Below, piece after piece: positions 8,324-17,392 of a stretch of 64,000 bases of DNA (position 1 is the stretch's first letter; every line of letters starts with the position of its first letter). The stretch covers positions 48,198 to 112,197 of the forward strand of contig JANNWG010000037.1 in the NCBI GenBank assembly GCA_031414695.1, in the 5' to 3' direction. This DNA comes from UKL13-2 sp031414695. GTDB lineage: Bacteria > Pseudomonadota > Gammaproteobacteria > Burkholderiales > Usitatibacteraceae. The notes under the pieces were generated by a model. It made no database searches. It saw only the letters and a program-made list of their open reading frames with translations, and was not told the DNA's origin. Made by a program: the position numbers and the translations under genes.

Positions 8324-8514
8324 TGGTGTGTGTGATTGAAATTGAAATTTGACTGCATTATCCCATTGCGAATATGGGCTGTGCGAATCTGTGTGTGTTA
8401 GGTGCAGTTACTGAAAAACCCCTCCTACCATTCGGAGGGAGGAACTGGTGTTGTCGTAGTTATTGTGCTGGGTGGTTGCAGCCCAAATCCCTATCAACTT
8501 TTGAACCTAGAAAC

Positions 8515-8571
8515 GGGTATTGCAAATCTAGCAACGTGGCAGCCAATGTCGTGTCGTTCTTGATACGACGC
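8515..8571 (+). repeat. 57-nt direct repeat, first copy
   Basis: The segment runs from GGGTATTGCAAATCTAGC to GATACGACGC and is repeated at 8692-8748 with four substitutions in 57 positions. It is preceded by AACCTAGAAACGG, a 13-mer that also begins the inverted repeat at 44939-45073. Confidence 0.8.
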
Positions 8572-8691
8572 AATCCCCTCTACCTCCCCTTTTTCAAAGG
8601 GGAGAACTGGTTAGCGGATTTTTGCAAAATTGAACTCGAACCCTAGATTGGCTCCTCCCTTTGAAAAAGGGAGGGTGGGAGGGATTGTGGT

Positions 8692-8748
8692 GGGTATTGC
8701 AAATCTAGCAATGTGGCAGTCAATGTCGTGTCGTGCTTAATACGACGC
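8692..8748 (+). repeat. 57-nt direct repeat, second copy
   Basis: This is the second copy of the 8515-8571 unit, in the same orientation, 177 bases downstream. The four differences are single substitutions, so the duplication is fairly recent or conserved. Confidence 0.8.
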
Positions 8749-8878
8749 CGGAAAAGGGAGGGGCCGATTGGTGGGGTTTTAAAAATAGCGCTCTGATTTC
8801 ACGATTGTTATTGCATTCAATTTAATAAAGTGTAAAACACACGTGCTAGCATTCACGCAACTAAAAATTGTGCGCCTA

Positions 8879-9436
8879 ATGACCCATCTCATCCCCAAAT
8901 TTTGCAGCCAATGTGGCAGCGATAAGATTACCCAGCGCATTCCAACAGGCGACGATCATATTCGCGATGTGTGCGACAACTGTGGTCACATTTATTATTT
9001 CAATCCAAAAATAGTCGTTGGCGCATTGCCGATTTGGCAAGACCGCGTGCTCTTGTGCAAGCGCGCCATCGAGCCGCGCTACGGTAAGTGGACATTGCCC
9101 GCTGGCTTCATGGAAGAAAACGAAAGTCTAGAAGACGGTGCGATGCGCGAGACGCTTGAGGAAGCCAGCGCACGTATTCATTCACTCACGTTGTACACCG
9201 CCATCTCACTACCTGATATTTCGCAGGTGTATATGCTGTTTCGCGCCGAATTAAGTGACCTTAATTTTTCATCTGGCACGGAAAGTTTGGAGGTGAAATT
9301 ATTTACCGAGGCAGAAATCCCTTGGGATGAAATTGCCTTTCGCACGATCACCGCAACGCTTAAACATTATTTTGCCGACAGAAAACACGGTGTATTTCCA
9401 ACCTATACCGAGACGCTCAGACACAATCGTGGATAG
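8879..9436 (+). CDS. NUDIX hydrolase with N-terminal zinc ribbon
   Basis: A 185-residue protein starting at ATGACCCATCTC; an upstream in-frame ATG at 8843 is possible but less typical. Residues 7-35 form a four-Cys zinc ribbon (C-S-Q-C...C-D-N-C). The NUDIX box follows near residues 80-102: G-F-M-E-E-N-E-S-L-E-D-G-A-M-R-E-T-L-E-E. This matches the G-x5-E-x7-R-E-x2-E-E pattern that binds Mg2+ and hydrolyses nucleoside diphosphates linked to another moiety. The ribbon plus short NUDIX layout is like ADP-ribose/NADH pyrophosphatases, but the substrate cannot be read from the sequence. Confidence 0.85.
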   Translation: MTHLIPKFCSQCGSDKITQRIPTGDDHIRDVCDNCGHIYYFNPKIVVGALPIWQDRVLLCKRAIEPRYGKWTLPAGFMEENESLEDGAMRETLEEASARIHSLTLYTAISLPDISQVYMLFRAELSDLNFSSGTESLEVKLFTEAEIPWDEIAFRTITATLKHYFADRKHGVFPTYTETLRHNRG

Positions 9437-9457
9437 GCATCTATTTCATCAATTGCA

Positions 9458-10462
9458 ATGAGCCTACTCACTCACACCCCACGCGGCCTTTATTGCGAAG
9501 CGGGTGATTTTTATATTGATCCGTGGCGGCCAGTGAGCCGTGCTGTTATCACCCACGCACACAGCGACCATGCACGGCCTGGGCATGGTGCATATCTCGC
9601 CACACCGAATGCATTAGGCGTACTCAAAACGCGGCTGGGCGCTAATGCCAGCATCACCACCCTGCCCTATGCGGAGTCGGTACTGATCAACGATGTTAAG
9701 TTGTCGTTTCACCCTGCTGGGCACGTGCTGGGTAGCGCTCAGGTGCGCCTAGAACGTAAGGGCGAAATATGGGTGGTCTCGGGCGATTACAAGCTTGACA
9801 CCGACCCTACCTGCGATAGTTTTACGCCAGTGCGATGCAATACCTTTGTGACTGAATCCACCTTTGGTTTGCCTTTCTATCGCTGGCGCACGCATGATGA
9901 AATGTTTGGCGAAATTAACCAATGGTGGGCGGCAAATGCAGCAGCAGGCCGCACAAGTGTGATTTACGCTTATGCCTTTGGCAAGGCGCAGCGCATCATC
10001 AAAAGTGTCGATGCAGCGATAGGCTCTATTGTTTGTCATGCAGCTGTTGAAAACTTAAATCGCGCTTATCGCGATGCAGGTGTGGCGCTGCCGCCAACAT
10101 TAATGGTGTCTGAAAATGCGGCTGATTTTGATTACAAAAAATCTTTAGTCATCGCTCCGCCATCGGCGCGCGGCACGCCGTGGCTAAATCGTTTTGAGCC
10201 ATATTCGGATGCATTTGCATCTGGCTGGATGGCGCTGCGTGGCACGAAAAAGCAGCAAGGTGTGGAGCGCGGCTTTGTGGTATCGGATCACGCCGATTGG
10301 CCTTCGCTGATTAATGCGGTGGAGGCTACTGGCGCATCACGCGTGCTAGTCACGCATGGTAGCGTACCAATCATGGTGCGTTATTTGCGTGAGTGTGGGT
10401 TAGAGGCAGATGCGCTAGAGACGGAGTTTGGCGGGGACGATATTGAATTGCCCTCGACATGA
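9458..10462 (+). CDS. DNA ligase-associated exonuclease, metallo-beta-lactamase fold
   Basis: A 334-residue member of the ligase-associated exonuclease family. Metal-binding H-A-H-S-D-H lies near residue 33, and further conserved His and Asp residues occur in F-H-P-A-G-H-V-L-G-S-A and S-G-D-Y-K. The C-terminus has S-D-H-A-D-W and V-T-H-G, completing the beta-CASP-like part. Known relatives act with a bacterial ATP-dependent ligase in DNA repair. Its stop overlaps the ligase start by 4 bases (ATGA), so the two are translationally coupled. The helicase and phosphoesterase often found with them are not present here. Confidence 0.85.
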   Translation: MSLLTHTPRGLYCEAGDFYIDPWRPVSRAVITHAHSDHARPGHGAYLATPNALGVLKTRLGANASITTLPYAESVLINDVKLSFHPAGHVLGSAQVRLERKGEIWVVSGDYKLDTDPTCDSFTPVRCNTFVTESTFGLPFYRWRTHDEMFGEINQWWAANAAAGRTSVIYAYAFGKAQRIIKSVDAAIGSIVCHAAVENLNRAYRDAGVALPPTLMVSENAADFDYKKSLVIAPPSARGTPWLNRFEPYSDAFASGWMALRGTKKQQGVERGFVVSDHADWPSLINAVEATGASRVLVTHGSVPIMVRYLRECGLEADALETEFGGDDIELPST

Positions 10463-12114
10463 AACGCTTTAGTCAACTCTACTCTGCGCTAGATAACACC
10501 AATCGTACGCTCGATAAGGTGGCGGCATTGGGTGATTATTTTTCGCGTGCTGAGGAAGAGGACGCTGCATGGGCGGTGTATTTTTTAATCGGCAATCGCC
10601 CGAAACAAGCCGTGCCTTCTAAGCGGCTTAAAACAATCGCCGCTGAAGTGGCGGGGCTTGCCGAATGGCTATTCGCCGAATGCTATGACCAAGTGGGTGA
10701 TTTGGCCGAGACCATCGCCAATGTATTGCCGCCAGCCAATCATGCAAGTGATTTGAGTTTAAGCGAATGGGTGACGACACGCGTGCTCGCGCTACGCACG
10801 CTCGATGAAGCGACACAGCGGCAAACTCTCATTGATTATTGGGATGAACTTTCAACGCATGAACGATTTGTATTTAATAAACTCATTACCGGTGGCTTTC
10901 GTGTTGGCGTGTCGCAATCGTTGGTAGTGCGCGCGCTAGCTGAAGTCGGCAATGTGAATGCAAAAATAATCACGCATCGTCTCGCTGGCGATTGGCAACC
11001 ATCGGCAGCAGCGTATAAAAAATTAATTGCAGCGTCAGCAGATGCATTCGACCCATCGCAGCCCTACCCGTTTTTTTTAGCGCACCCATTACAGGCAGAA
11101 CCAAGCACCTTGGGTGAAGCCTCAGAATGGCAAGCCGAATGGAAATGGGACGGCATTCGCGGTCAGCTCATTAATCGCAACGGGCAAATTTATTTATGGT
11201 CGCGCGGTGAAGAATTAGTCACACACCAATTTCCAGAAATTATTGCAGCGGCAGCCACCCTCAAAAGCGCTGTCGTTGATGGTGAAATACTCGCGATGAA
11301 AGATGGCCGCGTGATGCCATTTACCGCGCTGCAAAAAAGATTAGGCCGCAAAAGCCCTGGCAAAAAAGTGCTGAGTGATACGCCAGTGGTATTTGTGGCC
11401 TATGATTTATTGGAGCTAGATGGCGTGGATATTCGCCATGAACCACTTGCTGAACGCCGCGCTAAATTGCACGCGCACATTTACGCACAACCAATTAGTG
11501 ACAAAACAGAGCGCGTCATACAACTATCCGATATCGTGCGCGCGCCATCGTGGGCGACATTAGCCCTTGCCCGACAGCAGTCACGCCAAAACGGCACCGA
11601 GGGCTTGATGTTGAAGCGGCTCAACGGCAAATACGGCATTGGCCGCACGGTAAGCGAAAACGGCGCCGACTGGTGGAAATGGAAGGTGGAGCCCTACACA
11701 ATTGATTGCGTACTCATGTACGCGCAGCGCGGCCACGGCAAGCGCGCAAACCTCTATACCGACTACACATTCGGCATATGGAAGTCTAATACTGGCGTGC
11801 CGTTACAAGCAAATATGCCTGAAAACGCCCGTCAATTAGTCACTTTTGCCAAAGCCTACTCAGGTCTTACGGACGCCGAAATTCGCGAGGTCGATGCCTT
11901 CGTGCGTAAAAATACGCTGGAAAAATTTGGACCTGTGCGCACCGTAAAGCATGAATTGGTATTTGAATTAGCGTTCGAAGCCATACAGCAATCAAAGCGT
12001 CACAAATCTGGCTTTGCCGTACGATTTCCCCGTATTTCACGTATCCGTCATGACAAAAAAATTGAGGATGCCGATACCGTTGCCACGATTGCGGCGATGA
12101 TGCACACGCCGTAA
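10459..12114 (+). CDS. ATP-dependent DNA ligase (bacterial repair type)
   Basis: A 551-residue ligase. The N-terminal DNA-binding domain covers about residues 1-200. The adenylation domain follows, with motif I E-W-K-W-D-G in which Lys229 should take AMP. Other nucleotidyltransferase motifs are S-R-G-E, D-G-E-I near residue 275, the E-G-L-M-L-K-R motif IV and W-W-K-W-K motif V. The C-terminal OB fold completes it. It seals nicks with ATP, beside the housekeeping NAD-dependent LigA. It is coupled to the exonuclease gene and probably repairs damage in stationary phase. Confidence 0.9.
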   Translation: MKRFSQLYSALDNTNRTLDKVAALGDYFSRAEEEDAAWAVYFLIGNRPKQAVPSKRLKTIAAEVAGLAEWLFAECYDQVGDLAETIANVLPPANHASDLSLSEWVTTRVLALRTLDEATQRQTLIDYWDELSTHERFVFNKLITGGFRVGVSQSLVVRALAEVGNVNAKIITHRLAGDWQPSAAAYKKLIAASADAFDPSQPYPFFLAHPLQAEPSTLGEASEWQAEWKWDGIRGQLINRNGQIYLWSRGEELVTHQFPEIIAAAATLKSAVVDGEILAMKDGRVMPFTALQKRLGRKSPGKKVLSDTPVVFVAYDLLELDGVDIRHEPLAERRAKLHAHIYAQPISDKTERVIQLSDIVRAPSWATLALARQQSRQNGTEGLMLKRLNGKYGIGRTVSENGADWWKWKVEPYTIDCVLMYAQRGHGKRANLYTDYTFGIWKSNTGVPLQANMPENARQLVTFAKAYSGLTDAEIREVDAFVRKNTLEKFGPVRTVKHELVFELAFEAIQQSKRHKSGFAVRFPRISRIRHDKKIEDADTVATIAAMMHTP

Positions 12115-12175
12115 TGAATTATCATAGACAACAATTGTTAATCAAACTCCACCTTCAACAAAAATAGAATAATCC

Positions 12176-14002
12176 ATGGCCACCCCCGCAAGCAAAATCG
12201 AAACGCCAAAGCTTATCAATGTTGCTGATCGGACAGGCGGTGATCGCCGCTTAACCTTCAAAGAAGTCATGGATGGACTAATTGAAGATGGCTTTGTCAA
12301 TGCCGCTGATGCGGAACGCGTGACCAAAGAATATCGCGCTAACTCTGTTGACCATCATCCGCTGGTAGCCATCAGCATGGCGAAGGTGAAATCTGCCAAG
12401 CCACCGTATCGTAATCTTGATATTCCTGGCTTAACAGAATGGCTTGCCGGGCGTGTTGGCATGCAGTATTACCATATTGATCCGCTCAAAGTGGATATGC
12501 GCGCGGTCACTGACGTGATGTCATCTGACTATGCCGGTAAGCGCAATATTTTGCCGGTGGAAGTCAATGGCAAACACGCCGTGATTGCTACCGCCGAGCC
12601 TTACATTACGAGCTGGCAGCGTGATTTAGGCGAAATGTTGAAGATGAGCTTTCGCGTGGTATTGGCGAATCCGCAAGACATCACTCGCTACGTCGGTGAA
12701 TTTTATAATCTCTCGCGCTCGGTAAAACGCGCGGAGAAGGCTGGCACTGGCGTAAGTGGGCTCAATAATTTTGAGCAATTAGTCGAGATGGGGAAATCGG
12801 GTCGCACTCTGGACGCGAACGATCATCACATCGTCGTGTTAGTAGATTGGCTGTGGCAATACGCCTTTGATCAGCGTGCATCTGATATTCATCTTGAGCC
12901 ACGCCGTGAGACGGCCACCGTGCGTTTTCGCATCGATGGTGTGCTGCATGCGGTGTATCAAATGCCTGCCTCCGTTGCCAATGCGGTGACGGCACGTATC
13001 AAAATTTTAGGCCGCATGGACGTGGTGGAAAAGCGCCGCCCACAAGATGGCCGCATCAAAACGCGCACCCAAGAAGGCTTAGAAATCGAGCTGCGTTTAT
13101 CGACACTACCCACAGCGCACGGCGAAAAACTCGTCATGCGCGTATTTGATCCTGAAGTCTTAGTGCGTGATTTTTCTGAGCTAGGCTTTACCGCTGAAGA
13201 CGACGCGAAATGGCAAGACCTGATTAAAAAACCCGGCGGCATTATTTTAGTGACAGGCCCGACAGGCTCCGGCAAAACCACCACGCTCTACACCACGCTC
13301 AAGCAACTTGCCACCGAAGAAGTTAACGTCTGCACCATTGAAGACCCAATTGAAATGGTGGAACCCTCATTCAACCAAATGCAGGTGCAAACCAATATTG
13401 ACTTGGGCTTCTCCGAAGGTGTGCGCGCGCTCATGCGTCAAGATCCTGACATCATTATGGTCGGCGAGATTCGTGATTTGCAGACAGCAGAAATGGCAAT
13501 TCAATCTGCCTTAACGGGTCACCTGGTGCTTTCTACCCTGCACACCAACGACGCGCCCACCGCCGTCACACGCTTGCTTGATTTAGGCGTGCCGCCGTAT
13601 TTATTTAATTCCGTCGTACTCGGCATCATGGCGCAGCGACTGGTGCGAACGCTCTGCCCACACTGCAAAGAAAAAGTGCCGTTTGATCAACCCAATGATC
13701 ATAAGATTTGGAGCGAAATGGTTTCGCCTTGGAAAGGTGAGCCGCCCAAAGATGTCTATCGCCCTGTTGGCTGCCTAGAGTGCCGCAACACTGGCTACAT
13801 GGGCCGCATGGGCATCTATGAAATCTTGATTATGAATAACGAATTAAAACGACTCGTCAACGATCACGCTGACATCGTCACCATGACTGAGGCCGCCTAC
13901 AAATCAGGCATGAAGCCGCTGCGCTTATCGGGCGCGATGAAAGTCGCACAAGGCTTAACCACTACCGATGAAGTATTGAAAGTGGCACCGCTGGCAACTT
14001 GA
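12176..14002 (+). CDS. GspE/PilB-family secretion or pilus assembly ATPase
   Basis: A 608-residue protein. The N-terminal half resembles the N1 domain of GspE/PilB proteins (MshEN-like). The ATPase half has the Asp box, Walker A G-P-T-G-S-G-K-T-T-T-L near residue 360, a Walker B region (Q-D-P-D-I-I-M-V-G-E-I-R-D) and the His box (T-G-H-L-V-L-S-T-L-H-T-N-D-A). Two C-x-x-C pairs (C-P-H-C and C-L-E-C) form the zinc motif typical of GspE/PilB rather than PilT. It would power assembly of a type II secretion or type IV pilus system, but no partner genes lie here. Confidence 0.85.
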   Translation: MATPASKIETPKLINVADRTGGDRRLTFKEVMDGLIEDGFVNAADAERVTKEYRANSVDHHPLVAISMAKVKSAKPPYRNLDIPGLTEWLAGRVGMQYYHIDPLKVDMRAVTDVMSSDYAGKRNILPVEVNGKHAVIATAEPYITSWQRDLGEMLKMSFRVVLANPQDITRYVGEFYNLSRSVKRAEKAGTGVSGLNNFEQLVEMGKSGRTLDANDHHIVVLVDWLWQYAFDQRASDIHLEPRRETATVRFRIDGVLHAVYQMPASVANAVTARIKILGRMDVVEKRRPQDGRIKTRTQEGLEIELRLSTLPTAHGEKLVMRVFDPEVLVRDFSELGFTAEDDAKWQDLIKKPGGIILVTGPTGSGKTTTLYTTLKQLATEEVNVCTIEDPIEMVEPSFNQMQVQTNIDLGFSEGVRALMRQDPDIIMVGEIRDLQTAEMAIQSALTGHLVLSTLHTNDAPTAVTRLLDLGVPPYLFNSVVLGIMAQRLVRTLCPHCKEKVPFDQPNDHKIWSEMVSPWKGEPPKDVYRPVGCLECRNTGYMGRMGIYEILIMNNELKRLVNDHADIVTMTEAAYKSGMKPLRLSGAMKVAQGLTTTDEVLKVAPLAT

Positions 14003-14021
14003 TGCGTAGCGTTTTTTACAA

Positions 14022-14052
14022 CAAAAAAATGGGCAGGCATTTCGCCTGCCCA
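14022..14052 (-). terminator. rho-independent terminator of the TonB receptor gene
   Basis: TGGGCAGGC and GCCTGCCCA form a perfect 9-bp stem with a 5-base loop. Read on the minus strand, the stem is followed by a run of seven T. It lies 10 bases after the receptor stop and may also end the convergent ATPase transcript. Confidence 0.85.
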
Positions 14053-14061
14053 CAGTTATCG

Positions 14062-17000
14062 CTAAAATTTTACGCGCACGCCAGCCAGGTATTCACGCCC
14101 AGTAACGTGATACACGACTGAACTATTTCGGGCGCGACTAATGAACTGATCATTAGGCTCATTAGTTAAGTTAACGCCTTCCAGTGTAATGTCGATGTTT
14201 TTATTTAATTTATATGACACAGAAGCGTCAACATTTGTCGAGCCGTTTTTTCCTTCAACATCGTTATTGTTTTGCCCCGGAACGCGCGTGATAAAACCTT
14301 TCCGATTTGCAACGGAAGCACGTGCGCTAAACGTGCCATCGTCGTAGTAAAACGTTGCATTCCATGATTTAGGCGATAGATTCAATAAATCATCAGTAAT
14401 TGTTGCTGAACTGGTCGGAGATACAAGATAGTCAATTCGCGATTTTACGTATGTGTAATTGAGAATCGTACCCGTATTCCGCAAATAACCTGGAAGGAAC
14501 TTAAAGGGCTGTTGATATGAGATTTCGTATCCTTTTAATGCGCCACCGTTCGTATTAATAGGCGTTGTGACTGAAAATATCTCATTGCCTGTAAAGTTTG
14601 TTGGCAGCAAAGACAGCGGTAACCCTGTTTGGTTATACGGAATATTATTTCGTAGGTTTTGAATGTATGTGCCAATATCTTTGTAAAAAAGCCCAATGGA
14701 AATCAGTGCGTTTTTTTCGAAGTACCATTCGAAACTTGCATCAAGTGTTTTTGCACGGAAAGGCTTGAGTAAAGGGTTACCACTGTTAATAGATAGCGTT
14801 CCCGTAGTTGAGATTGATCCGCCGGGGCTCAAGAAACCTAGTTGCGGACGTGCCATCACCTTTGCAACAGCTAGGCGTACGATAAAATCGCGTGTAACGT
14901 CAAGCGTTACATTGGCAGATGGCAGCAAATCTTTGTAGGTATTGTTGATTGTTACTTCTGTACCGCCTGCTGTTGCTTGGTAGCCAGTGGCAATTTGTTC
15001 TGTCTTTACGTAACGAAGACCTGCGTTGCCGCGGATAGGCAACCCTGCAAGCTTGATATTGAAGTCCGCCATCAAGAATCCACCTGTATCGGTCTCGGTA
15101 ACTTTGCGGTTGTTCCCGCGGGCATTACCATTCGTTACTGACGAAAGCGTGAAGTCTCCTGGTCCGCCAACTGGTCCTGATTGCAAGCAGTTGCAATAGA
15201 TGTTGTATGCCTGTGCAATTGCAGCTAAGTTAGGAATTGCCCAAGACGTTGGTGTGCCACCAGGTAAATTTAAGCCTTGGCCAAAGTTAGTGATGGTCGT
15301 GCTGAGGCTTGCTACTGTTGTGCCTGCGGGCGGTGCAAAGATAGTGTCATTTTGGTTTACGCGGCGAAATTCATAGGTGTCAAATTGATATTCTTTGTAA
15401 TTGCCACCTGCTTTGATTGCGAGCTTATCAGGCACAACATCCCAAACCAGATCAACGCTTGCGATATCGTTACGATTATTAGACCCTTGAGGACGAATAC
15501 GTATTTCACTTGTCGTTGTATTAGTTATCGTCGCGGGCTGTGTTCCCGTAGTTGCGAGTGGTATGCCAACTAACGTCAGCGCCCCGCCTAATTGCGATAC
15601 GTTGAATGGATACACGATACTTGGCAAGCGATCATTGCTACGAAAGTCAATGCTGTAACCGTTTACATTCAACGCATCAAGGGTCGTTGTCGTTTGAATA
15701 GGATTACGGAACTTTGAGTCAGCCCGACCGAATTTCGCATTGATACGAAGACCTTCAGCTAGCTCATGCTCTATAGTGAGTGTCGGCTGCGTAAATGTTG
15801 TTGATAATTCGTCATACCGAGACTCGGCCCTAACATCTACTCCGTTATATAAGCCATATAGCAAAGCACCGTTTGATGCATAAACGGTATTAAGAACGCT
15901 AGTCTGCGGCTTTCCACCCTGTGCAGCACTACGACTAAATGAAATAGCCTGCAAGAAGTCCTCTTGGCGTGTTGCCTTGAGTTTTGAGTAAAGCATGTCG
16001 AGTGTTAGCAATGTGCCGTATATAGGGCGAAACTGGATTGAGCCAGTTAGCCCGACGCGGTCTTGGTCGTGAGTAAGTCGTCCGTAACGTGGTAGACGTG
16101 GATGGAAGTTATTGACGTTACTTGCCGCATTGTAAGCATCAATGTTCGCACTAGTTCCAGCTACTCGCAGTACTCCTTGTGCTGTGGGACCACAAGTTGT
16201 AGCCGTTGAGGTTGTTGGATTAGCTGGCGTTACGCCGATTGGCGCACACCAACCTCCAGATGAAGGACCGTTGTCCCAACGAACTGAACTAAACCCCTCT
16301 TCATTCAGTTGGCGTTTTGAATATGCGCCGGATAAGAGAACACCAACCTTGTTATCAGCAAATGTGTTTGTCACGAGAAAAGCAACTCGAGGGTTTGTTT
16401 TTTCTGACAAGTCGTTATATCGACCTTGAATAGAAGCAGATGCTTTAAATCCTTTGAAGTCGAACGGGCGAGAAGTTTGCAAATCTACCGTTGCGCCGAG
16501 CGAGCCTTCGTCAACATCTGCAGATGAACTCTTGCGAACAGTTATTGAATTAAATAGCTCTGACGCGAATACGTTAAAGTCAAAACCACGTGAACGATTA
16601 GCGCCACCAGAGCTATCTGTACCGCCCGTTGTTGCGAGACCTTCTATTCCGTTGATTCGAACTCGCGTAAAGTCTAAACCAAGCCCACGAACAGTAATGT
16701 TTCGCCCTTCACCAGCATCACGATCAATCACGACCCCGGGGACACGTTGTAAAGATTCCGCTAAGTTTGTATCCGGAAATTTTGTAATATCTTCTGCTTT
16801 GATGACATCTACAATGCCGTTGTCTTCGCGTTTTTTATTCAGCGCATCTTCGAGCGAAGCGCGAAAGCCGGTAACAACAATGGTTTCTATTTTTTCTGTA
16901 GCTTCAGTTTTGGAAGTAGTTGGCTTTTCAATTGGCGCTTGCACAGGCGTGCTGGGTGCTGGCGCGTTTTGCGCGAAGGTTGATTGCACGCCAGCAGTCG

Positions 17001-17079
17001 AAGCAAAAAGTGCTAGCAACACATATATGTTTAGTGGTTTAAGTCGTTGATTGGCGCGTGAGCTTGATATTTTGTGCAT
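14062..17079 (-). CDS. TonB-dependent outer membrane receptor, probably for oligogalacturonides
   Basis: About 1005 residues. I chose the ATG at 17079 because a strong GGAGGAG site lies 6 bases upstream. An in-frame start at 17169 would add about 30 residues before the signal peptide. A signal peptide (hydrophobic run ending in F-A-Q) is followed by a TonB box-like E-T-I-V-V-T-G. The plug domain carries F-P-D-T-N-L-A-E-S-L-Q-R-V-P-G and I-T-V-R-G-L. The beta-barrel ends in a C-terminal aromatic-type strand (G-V-R-V-K-F). It belongs to the Xanthomonas/Caulobacter-type receptor family that imports plant polysaccharide fragments. It is divergent from the pectate lyase gene and shares operators with it. 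Confidence 0.88.
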   Translation of the reverse strand: MHKISSSRANQRLKPLNIYVLLALFASTAGVQSTFAQNAPAPSTPVQAPIEKPTTSKTEATEKIETIVVTGFRASLEDALNKKREDNGIVDVIKAEDITKFPDTNLAESLQRVPGVVIDRDAGEGRNITVRGLGLDFTRVRINGIEGLATTGGTDSSGGANRSRGFDFNVFASELFNSITVRKSSSADVDEGSLGATVDLQTSRPFDFKGFKASASIQGRYNDLSEKTNPRVAFLVTNTFADNKVGVLLSGAYSKRQLNEEGFSSVRWDNGPSSGGWCAPIGVTPANPTTSTATTCGPTAQGVLRVAGTSANIDAYNAASNVNNFHPRLPRYGRLTHDQDRVGLTGSIQFRPIYGTLLTLDMLYSKLKATRQEDFLQAISFSRSAAQGGKPQTSVLNTVYASNGALLYGLYNGVDVRAESRYDELSTTFTQPTLTIEHELAEGLRINAKFGRADSKFRNPIQTTTTLDALNVNGYSIDFRSNDRLPSIVYPFNVSQLGGALTLVGIPLATTGTQPATITNTTTSEIRIRPQGSNNRNDIASVDLVWDVVPDKLAIKAGGNYKEYQFDTYEFRRVNQNDTIFAPPAGTTVASLSTTITNFGQGLNLPGGTPTSWAIPNLAAIAQAYNIYCNCLQSGPVGGPGDFTLSSVTNGNARGNNRKVTETDTGGFLMADFNIKLAGLPIRGNAGLRYVKTEQIATGYQATAGGTEVTINNTYKDLLPSANVTLDVTRDFIVRLAVAKVMARPQLGFLSPGGSISTTGTLSINSGNPLLKPFRAKTLDASFEWYFEKNALISIGLFYKDIGTYIQNLRNNIPYNQTGLPLSLLPTNFTGNEIFSVTTPINTNGGALKGYEISYQQPFKFLPGYLRNTGTILNYTYVKSRIDYLVSPTSSATITDDLLNLSPKSWNATFYYDDGTFSARASVANRKGFITRVPGQNNNDVEGKNGSTNVDASVSYKLNKNIDITLEGVNLTNEPNDQFISRARNSSVVYHVTGREYLAGVRVKF

Positions 17080-17180
17080 TGTTTTCTCCTCCACATAGTG
17101 GATATGACTCATTGTAGATTCCTGCGTCACGAGCGGCGCTGGCAGGCGTTTTTGGGTATTTAACTTCATGTTTTTATTAA

Positions 17181-17195
17181 GTAACCGGTGTCATT
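17181..17195. promoter_or_regulatory. LacI-family operator, receptor side
   Basis: GTAACCGGTGTCATT, an imperfect palindrome centred on CCGG, about 100 bases upstream of the TonB receptor ATG. The same core occurs at 17320, 22967 and 24311 (the last on the opposite strand). LacI-family regulators typically bind palindromes with a central CG. Confidence 0.75.
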
Positions 17196-17319
17196 TTGAT
17201 AAGTCAGGCCACGCAGTAACATATTGCATCACAGCATCGCTTCGTCTATGGCATTTGGTACGGGTGCTAGCAGCTTTAAATACTAAATCAACAAGTTTGC
17301 ATCGTAAAATAGTTTGTAA

Positions 17320-17334
17320 GTAACCGGTGTCATT
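17320..17334. promoter_or_regulatory. LacI-family operator, pectate lyase side
   Basis: This repeats GTAACCGGTGTCATT exactly, 58 bases upstream of the pectate lyase ATG. The two sites in this divergent control region are 139 bases apart and could allow looping. The rest of the 313-base region shows no gene. Confidence 0.75.
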
Positions 17335-17392
17335 CTGATATTATTTTGAACATTCTGTAATGTCAAGTCAAATTCTTACAAGGAGTCGTGCA

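Larger units (their letters stand above)
8324..8878. other. repeat-rich intergenic region without a supported gene
   Basis: This holds a 57-nt direct repeat (annotated) and several G/C-tract inverted repeats. The stretch with CCTCCCCTTTTTCAAAGGGG near 8581-8600 is roughly the reverse complement of CTCCCTTTGAAAAAGGGAGG near 8655-8674. Such tracts are typical of non-coding repeat arrays. A 90-codon open frame at 8374-8646 runs through these repeats and does not look like protein. Confidence 0.6.

Noticed and set aside
8374..8646. 90-codon open frame
   Set aside because: It runs through the direct repeat and G/C-tract inverted repeats and has no protein-like composition.
16454..17050. 198-codon open frame on the plus strand
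   Set aside because: It lies wholly antisense to the TonB receptor plug region; Ser/Pro/Thr-rich composition and no ribosome site point to a shadow frame.
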